Shown: positions 59,608 through 64,000 of the stretch, in pieces | How positions within the stretch are numbered: the stretch's first letter is position 1 | How the letters are laid out: each line of letters begins with the position of its first letter | Assembly (NCBI RefSeq): GCF_021233055.1 | Contig: NZ_CP089538.1 | Span: 4,232,501-4,296,500, forward strand | DNA from: Spirosoma oryzicola | GTDB taxonomy: Bacteria > Bacteroidota > Bacteroidia > Cytophagales > Spirosomataceae | Length of the DNA stretch: 64,000 nt | Direction: 5' to 3' | The notes under the pieces: generated by a model | The model's input: only the letters and a program-made list of their open reading frames with translations | What the model was told of the DNA's origin: nothing | The model's database searches: none | Position numbers and translations under genes: made by a program

Positions 59608-60258
59608 ATGGATTTTTTAACAACCGTTTTATTATTACTCGTCGGCGTCGGCGGGGGTGCTGCCCTTGCCAATGCTCTACGCAGTCGTTCCGGCGTTACC
59701 AACGTTCGTCATGAATCGACCTTGTTGCTGGAACGTATTGAGAAGGTATTCAAGGTTGTGATGGCTGAAGGCTATTTTTCGGAGATTTATAATTATCAGG
59801 ATCAAAAGAAAATCCTTTACCTACTCAACGACCCAAAAAAAGCAATGGTCATTGCGAAGTCTAAAGTTCTGGTTGGATTCGATTTCTCCAAGGTCCGAAT
59901 TCGTCCCTCAGAAAACGGCGAAAAGAAGCTAATTATAGAAGCCTTTCCGAAACCCGAAGTACTATCGATCGACACCGACTATAAATTCTACGATATTCAG
60001 GCGGGCATCCTCAATCATTTCAGCGGAGCTGATTATACCCAGATTCTTGACGAAGCAAAGCGGGCTATGAACGAACGGGCCTTACAGAGTGATCTGCCTA
60101 AAATCGCCAACAATCAGATTCAGTACATGATGTATCAGCTTGCCAGTTCGATGGGTTGGCAGCTTCAGCTCCCCGAAGCTGAACAACGTCAGCTCGACGT
60201 GTTGAAAGCGCAGGCAGACAATACGACCAATTACAAACAACTTACTACGGGTGAGTAA
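59608..60258 (+). CDS. DUF4230 membrane-anchored protein
   Basis: A 216-residue protein with an N-terminal membrane segment (about 2-21, FLTTVLLLLVGVGGGAALANAL) and a conserved body: LLLERIEKVFKVVMAEGYFSEIYNYQDQK, LVGFDFSKVRI, LIIEAFPKPEVLSIDTDYKFYD. This matches the DUF4230 family found in Bacteroidota. The function is unknown; the body probably folds as a beta-rich domain outside the cytoplasm or on its face. It starts after the rny terminator and ends 54 bases before the M1 peptidase gene. Confidence 0.85.
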   Translation: MDFLTTVLLLLVGVGGGAALANALRSRSGVTNVRHESTLLLERIEKVFKVVMAEGYFSEIYNYQDQKKILYLLNDPKKAMVIAKSKVLVGFDFSKVRIRPSENGEKKLIIEAFPKPEVLSIDTDYKFYDIQAGILNHFSGADYTQILDEAKRAMNERALQSDLPKIANNQIQYMMYQLASSMGWQLQLPEAEQRQLDVLKAQADNTTNYKQLTTGE

Positions 60259-60312
60259 CTTTCTTTTACGTTCAACGTTTGGGGTATAGCATCTTATCTG
60301 TGCTTCCTGACT

Positions 60313-62313
60313 ATGCGTTTTTTCTACTTCATCCTTCTCTTCTTTCCTTTTCTTGCCCAGGCGCAACTTCCTATAAATACGTCGGGTGGGACCGCTTGTC
60401 AAGAGCATAAAGCGGCCTATTTCAATCGGATCACATCCAACCCTAAAGCCCGAGTTGCCTACGCCGGTGACCCGAGCATTGATGTTACTTACTATGGACT
60501 TGAGTTGTATTTGACCCATACACCCAATTACCTTCGCGGGGCCGCCACCGTTACGCTTAAAAGCACAGCTGCCATCAGTAGCTTCTTCCTGGATCTAAAC
60601 TCGACCATAGCCACCACTGGCACAGGACTTCGGGTTGATTCAGTGAAAGTCGGTAATCAGAAAATTTCCTACCAACATGCGCAGAATAAGCTGACCGTTA
60701 CTCCCGCTCAACCCCTATCAACCGGACAGGCCTTGACGTTAATTGTTTATTACCAAGGCGTTCCCGCTGGTGATGATAGCTTTGTTTTCGGCAGACACGA
60801 TACCACCAATGATCCGGTAATCTGGAGTCTAAGCGAGCCGTACGGCGCTCCGGACTGGTTTCCCTGCAAGGACAGCCCTGGCGACAAGGCCGACTCATCG
60901 GCGGTCAGTATTACAGCCCCCAACCAGTTTGTGTCGGTATCGAATGGCATACTGATCAGTACAACGAGTAATTTGGACGGTACACGCACATATCGCTGGC
61001 GAAACAGCTATCCAATTGCGCAGTATCTTATTTCAGTTGCATCGACGAACTATGAGCGATACGACACGCCCGCAACACTCGCTACCAGCGGAACGACCTT
61101 ACCCATCACCCATTATGTTTACCCCGAAACATTAACGCGAGTAAAAGCGTCGTTGGATAAGACTCCGTCGATGGTTCAGCTGTTTACTAATCTTTTTGGC
61201 CCGTATCCGTTCCTGCGGGAAAAATACGGGCATGCGCAGATCGGTCGGGGCAATGGAGGCATGGAACATCAGACGATTTCGTCGATGGAGGAGAACGCGT
61301 TTGCGTCAGACGTGATCGCGCATGAACTGGCCCACCAGTGGTTTGGCGATAAGATTACCTGCCGCGACTGGCAAAATATCTGGCTTAACGAAGGCTTTGC
61401 CTCTTACGCGGAAGCAATCTACGCGGAATCGGCAAATGGTCAGGCGGGTTATCAATCGACTATGACCAACTTCATGACCAGGGCACGAAGAGCGCGTGGG
61501 TCAATCTACGTTCAGGACATTACCAACTTCGGCAACATTTTTAGCCCTGACCGTAGCTACGCCAAAGGAGCCGTTGTGTTACACATGCTTCGGGCTGTTG
61601 TTGGTCAGGAAACATTTTTCTCTATTCTTCGCGCGTACGCAGCCTCTCCTACGGTTGCCTACAAATCAGCCGTTACGGAAGATTTTCAGGCCATTGCCGA
61701 ACAAGTCTACGGGCAATCGCTGAATTATTTCTTTAAGCAATGGATCTACGGCGAAGGGTATCCGAGTTACAGAGCTACCGTATCGACCAATCCCGGAACG
61801 AATACCGTAAGCGTACGACTTCAACAGCGAAACGCAATTGCAACAAATCCTGGCAGCTTCACCATGCCCGTACAAATGCGTATTCAGTCGGCAGCGGGCG
61901 ATACGACAGTAACCGTCTTCAATGACCAGGCCGATCAAACGTTTACCTTACCAACTCGCGGAGCCGTAACAGGGTTGCTTATTGATCCTGCAAACTTGAT
62001 TCTCAAGACGGTTGAAACGTCTACGATTACGCCGATCACCGCGGTTAACGAACCTCTGATGGGCAATCTACGGGTATACCCTAACCCAACCGCCGAAACA
62101 TTAACCGTTGACTTTTCAGTATACGCATCCGGCCCTGTCACATTAAGCCTCACCAATATGCTTGGCCAGCGGGTCCGAACGTTAACCGAATCAACGCTTG
62201 GCGTCGGTGACCATACACGAACCATCAATCTAAGGGATCTAGCCAGTGGCCGTTATACCCTCACTATTCTTCAAGAAAGTGGGCAGTTTAGTCGGGTAGT
62301 TTTGATTCATTGA
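60313..62313 (+). CDS. Secreted M1 aminopeptidase with T9SS sorting domain
   Basis: A 666-residue exported metallopeptidase (signal peptide ending AQAQ, about residue 18). The M1 domain has the substrate motif GMEHQ (316-320; GAMEN-like) and the zinc motif HELAHQWFGDKITCRDWQNIWLNE with His337, His341 and Glu360 as ligands and Glu338 catalytic. A beta-rich region follows at about 490-575. The last 75 residues (VYPNPTAETLTVDFSVYASGPVTLSLTNMLGQRV...) are a type A T9SS sorting domain. It is likely exported to the surface and removes N-terminal residues from peptides. Intact. Its stop overlaps the start region of the VOC gene frame, so they are tightly spaced. Confidence 0.95.
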   Translation: MRFFYFILLFFPFLAQAQLPINTSGGTACQEHKAAYFNRITSNPKARVAYAGDPSIDVTYYGLELYLTHTPNYLRGAATVTLKSTAAISSFFLDLNSTIATTGTGLRVDSVKVGNQKISYQHAQNKLTVTPAQPLSTGQALTLIVYYQGVPAGDDSFVFGRHDTTNDPVIWSLSEPYGAPDWFPCKDSPGDKADSSAVSITAPNQFVSVSNGILISTTSNLDGTRTYRWRNSYPIAQYLISVASTNYERYDTPATLATSGTTLPITHYVYPETLTRVKASLDKTPSMVQLFTNLFGPYPFLREKYGHAQIGRGNGGMEHQTISSMEENAFASDVIAHELAHQWFGDKITCRDWQNIWLNEGFASYAEAIYAESANGQAGYQSTMTNFMTRARRARGSIYVQDITNFGNIFSPDRSYAKGAVVLHMLRAVVGQETFFSILRAYAASPTVAYKSAVTEDFQAIAEQVYGQSLNYFFKQWIYGEGYPSYRATVSTNPGTNTVSVRLQQRNAIATNPGSFTMPVQMRIQSAAGDTTVTVFNDQADQTFTLPTRGAVTGLLIDPANLILKTVETSTITPITAVNEPLMGNLRVYPNPTAETLTVDFSVYASGPVTLSLTNMLGQRVRTLTESTLGVGDHTRTINLRDLASGRYTLTILQESGQFSRVVLIH

Positions 62314-62327
62314 TTACTTTCGTTTCT

Positions 62328-62786
62328 ATGAAGAAACAACTCATTTTAATGCTTATCATGGCTGGTGCGCTTCTCTCCAGCACTGTTTTTGGACAAGACA
62401 AATTAGGCATCATACGACATAATCACCTGTCTATTCACGTGAAGGATGTACCCAAAAGTGCCGCCTTTTACCGTGACGTAATGGGCCTGAAGCCGCTTCC
62501 TGTTCCTGATAACCTGAAAGCAATCCGTGCCTGGTTTGACCTGGGCGACGGTCAGCAGATCCACTTGCTGGATGGCCGAACAGCTCAGATCAACCACGAT
62601 AAAAATGGCAGTCACTTTGCTTTGTTTGTCGCTGACATTAACAAATCCGAGCAATACCTGAAAGAGCAGAATATTCCTTATCACCGGCAGGTACGCTTTG
62701 ATGGCATCGTCCAAGTCTATTTTTCAGACCCTGACGGCTATCTATTCGAGTTGAACGAAGGAGCGAAACCTACGAAAGCGTACTAG
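62328..62786 (+). CDS. VOC-family (glyoxalase-like) protein with signal peptide
   Basis: A 152-residue protein with an N-terminal signal (MKKQLILMLIMAGALLSSTVFGQ) and two VOC beta-alpha-beta modules (about 35-80 and 95-145). Putative metal or active-site residues are His in RHNHLSIHVKD, Glu or Gln in QQIHLLDG, and FDGIVQVYFSDPDGYLFELNE. VOC proteins include glyoxalase I, dioxygenases and fosfomycin resistance enzymes; the role here is unknown. Export is unusual for the family and suggests a periplasmic substrate. It starts 14 bases after the M1 peptidase stop, so co-transcription is likely. ATG 62328 is preferred. Confidence 0.85.
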   Translation: MKKQLILMLIMAGALLSSTVFGQDKLGIIRHNHLSIHVKDVPKSAAFYRDVMGLKPLPVPDNLKAIRAWFDLGDGQQIHLLDGRTAQINHDKNGSHFALFVADINKSEQYLKEQNIPYHRQVRFDGIVQVYFSDPDGYLFELNEGAKPTKAY

Positions 62787-62796
62787 ATCATAAAAG

Positions 62797-62844
62797 AAAA
62801 ATCCGTTTGAGAGAAGCGATAAAGCCTTTACTCAAACGGATTTT
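62797..62844. terminator. Bidirectional intrinsic terminator
   Basis: AAAATCCGTTTGAG (62798-62811) pairs with CTCAAACGGATTTT (62831-62844). It sits between the convergent VOC and HIT genes. The loop is 19 bases. Confidence 0.8.
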
Positions 62845-62862
62845 GTATTTGTGTTTTTTGCC

Positions 62863-63252
62863 TTAAATATACTGCCGAATCGTTGCCGCCGTCTCCGCCA
62901 GCTCTTCCTGAGTTGGCTTCATTTTGTTATGAAAGTTCATGTCAGCCATCGAGTTAAGCGGAATCAGGTGGACATGCGCGTGAGGTACTTCCAATCCAAC
63001 AACGGCAACGCCAATGCGCTTGCACGGAATGGCTTTTTCAATGGCCGGTGCTACCTGCTTGGCGAATGCCATTAACCCAGCATACAGATCATCGTCCAGA
63101 TCGAAAATATAATCGACTTCTTTTTTCGGGATGACCAGTGTGTGCCCCGTGGTGGTCGGCATTACGTCCAGAAAAGCCAGATAATCGTCGGTTTCGGCAA
63201 TCTTGTGGGCCGGAATTTCGCCAGCAACGATACGGGAGAAAATAGAAGGCAT
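62863..63252 (-). CDS. HIT-family nucleotide-binding protein
   Basis: A 129-residue HIT protein from ATG 63252 (MPSIFSRIVAGEIPAHKIAETDDYLAFLDVMP). The His triad is HAHVHLIPL near residue 97, as in Hint/HinT-type phosphoramidate hydrolases (AMP-lysine or similar). The single domain and start fit the bacterial Hint branch. It lies 83 bases downstream of greA on the same strand and could be in its operon. The true substrate is unknown. Confidence 0.9.
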   Translation of the reverse strand: MPSIFSRIVAGEIPAHKIAETDDYLAFLDVMPTTTGHTLVIPKKEVDYIFDLDDDLYAGLMAFAKQVAPAIEKAIPCKRIGVAVVGLEVPHAHVHLIPLNSMADMNFHNKMKPTQEELAETAATIRQYI

Positions 63253-63335
63253 AATCAACTTTTAGCGTTTGGTAGCTTTCCGATTCCGGAACAAAATCAG
63301 CTAGACTTTTCAGACTGAAACGGATAAGAAATTAA

Positions 63336-63809
63336 TTACCGCGCAATCTCAACCACTTCAAACTCCATAATTCCGGCCGGAACTTTGATTTCAGCGGTAT
63401 CACCAACGCGCTTACCCAGCAATCCTTTACCAATGGGCGATCCAACCGAAATACGCCCCGATTTGAGGTCCGCTTCTTCTTCCGAAACAAGCGTGTAAAG
63501 CATCTCAGCGCCGTTCTTTTTATTCTTGATCTTTACTTTCGAAAGCACCGATACCTGCGAAGCGTCAATGGTTGATTCGTCGAGAATACGGGCGTTAGCC
63601 AGCACCTCTTCCAGTTTTGATATTTTTAGCTCATGAAGACCCTGTGCGTCCTTAGCCGCGTCGTATTCCGCGTTTTCGCTAAGGTCCCCTTTGTCACGGG
63701 CTTCAGCAATCTGGCGGGCAATTTCAGCCCGGCCTTTAGTTTTCAAATCACTCAGTTCCGCCTTAAGCCGGTTGAGTCCTTCTTCGGTATAATATGAAAT
63801 CTTTGCCAT
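63336..63809 (-). CDS. greA: Transcription elongation factor GreA
   Basis: A 157-residue protein with the GreA/GreB layout: a coiled-coil N-terminus (about 1-75, YYTEEGLNRLKAELSDLKTKGRAEIARQIAEARDKGDLSENAEYDAAKD, including the acidic tip residues DLSENAEYDAAK) and a C-terminal domain (about 80-157, VLSKVKIKNKKNGAEMLYTLVSEEEADLKSGRISVGSPIGKGLLGKRVGD). It binds RNA polymerase and stimulates cleavage of backtracked transcripts. Normal length. Followed by the HIT gene on the same strand. Confidence 0.97.
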   Translation of the reverse strand: MAKISYYTEEGLNRLKAELSDLKTKGRAEIARQIAEARDKGDLSENAEYDAAKDAQGLHELKISKLEEVLANARILDESTIDASQVSVLSKVKIKNKKNGAEMLYTLVSEEEADLKSGRISVGSPIGKGLLGKRVGDTAEIKVPAGIMEFEVVEIAR

Positions 63810-63868
63810 AATACTTACATACTTACTCGTTTATTCATATTGGGCTAGGATCGCTCCTAAAAACAAAA

Positions 63869-63890
63869 AGAACGGTACACCGACCGTTCT
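63869..63890 (-). terminator. Intrinsic terminator of an upstream minus-strand gene
   Basis: On the minus strand AGAACGGT (63890-63883) pairs with ACCGTTCT (63876-63869), followed by TTTTTGTTTTT. It must end a leftward gene that lies mostly right of the window, and it separates that gene from greA. Confidence 0.7.
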
Positions 63891-63920
63891 GCAACCAAAT
63901 TGGTTTTCTTTGCAGCCGTG

Positions 63921-63998
63921 TCAGTGTCGCCGTCGGATAACCGAAGCGAGCGCTTTGGGAATATAGTAATTTTTTCGTCGCATGGGTAGAACCGTTTG
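63921..63998 (-). CDS. Possible C-terminus of a leftward gene cut by the window edge
   Basis: One minus-strand frame ends QTVLPMRRKNYYIPKALASVIRRRH and stops 31 bases before the terminator at 63869-63890. The basic C-terminal sequence looks protein-like, but another minus frame is open for longer and passes through the terminator, so the choice is uncertain. Product unknown. Confidence 0.25.
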   Translation of the reverse strand, partial: QTVLPMRRKNYYIPKALASVIRRRH

Positions 63999-64000
63999 CT

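Noticed and set aside
1..64000. CRISPR array
   Set aside because: No regularly spaced identical repeats of 25-40 bases and no cas genes were seen anywhere in the window.
63840..64000. Longer minus frame through the terminator at the right edge
   Set aside because: It would read through a strong hairpin with a T-run; the frame ending at 63921 is more sensible, though still uncertain.

Overview
The window looks like a chromosomal segment of a Bacteroidota bacterium of the order Cytophagales, most like the Spirosoma group. The evidence is indirect but consistent. Several upstream regions carry the Bacteroidota -7 promoter element TAnnTTTG, sometimes with a TTG about 18-20 bases upstream, and Shine-Dalgarno sequences are scarce. 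Two secreted proteins end in type IX secretion sorting domains. Several families present are typical of this phylum (DUF4286, DUF1684, DUF3857, DUF4230, DUF6807). No taxonomic search was possible.

Positions 1-10353 are the right-hand part of an integrated element whose left end lies outside the window. It starts with small phage-type genes and a terminase large subunit (1-3582). A stretch of three long inverted repeats follows (3579-3792). Next is a visibly AT-richer cargo block (about 3800-8860) with a two-gene Septu-like defence module (PtuA-type ATPase plus PtuB-type HNH nuclease), a small serine recombinase and a KAP-like P-loop NTPase of unknown role. The element ends with a tyrosine integrase pointing away from a tRNA-Ser(GGA) gene, whose 3' end is the likely attachment site. 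Paired 10-bp direct repeats beside it may be integrase arm sites.

From 10441 on, the DNA is ordinary chromosome. 10441-19254 holds a possible small RNA, a LytTR response regulator with a TPR histidine kinase, PPK2, pyrF, rfbC and a DJ-1/PfpI protein. 19253-26657 is a leftward block of secreted proteins: an unknown carbohydrate-protein-like gene, a DUF6807 protein, an LEA-like lipoprotein and two DUF3857/transglutaminase-like proteins. 26832-29922 encodes aat, proB and proA. 30026-39876 is mostly carbon metabolism: gluconokinase, a ROK regulator, a GH18 chitinase, manA, a PQQ dehydrogenase and an ArgE-like deacetylase.

39973-46711 mixes a trypsin-like protease, envelope proteins (DUF937, BON-LysM, a beta-barrel), a PliI-like lysozyme inhibitor, an HxlR regulator, miaA and a rhodanese. 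46778-53607 is a long leftward series: a T9SS cargo protein, a PASTA protein, riboflavin synthase, then a methyltransferase, a glycosyltransferase and a ketoisomerase/aminotransferase pair for an amino-deoxy sugar. 53799-62786 runs rightward with DUF1684, pheT, a coiled-coil protein, zapA, rny, DUF4230, an M1 peptidase and a VOC protein. A HIT protein and greA close the window on the minus strand.

The most interesting points are the defence cargo, including an uncharacterised KAP NTPase, and a candidate ~85-nt RNA at about 11050-11134. That RNA carries a 16-nt stretch perfectly complementary to the sequence just before the start codon of the secreted-protein gene at 19253-20758. All functions are inferred from reading the sequence; no database search was done.
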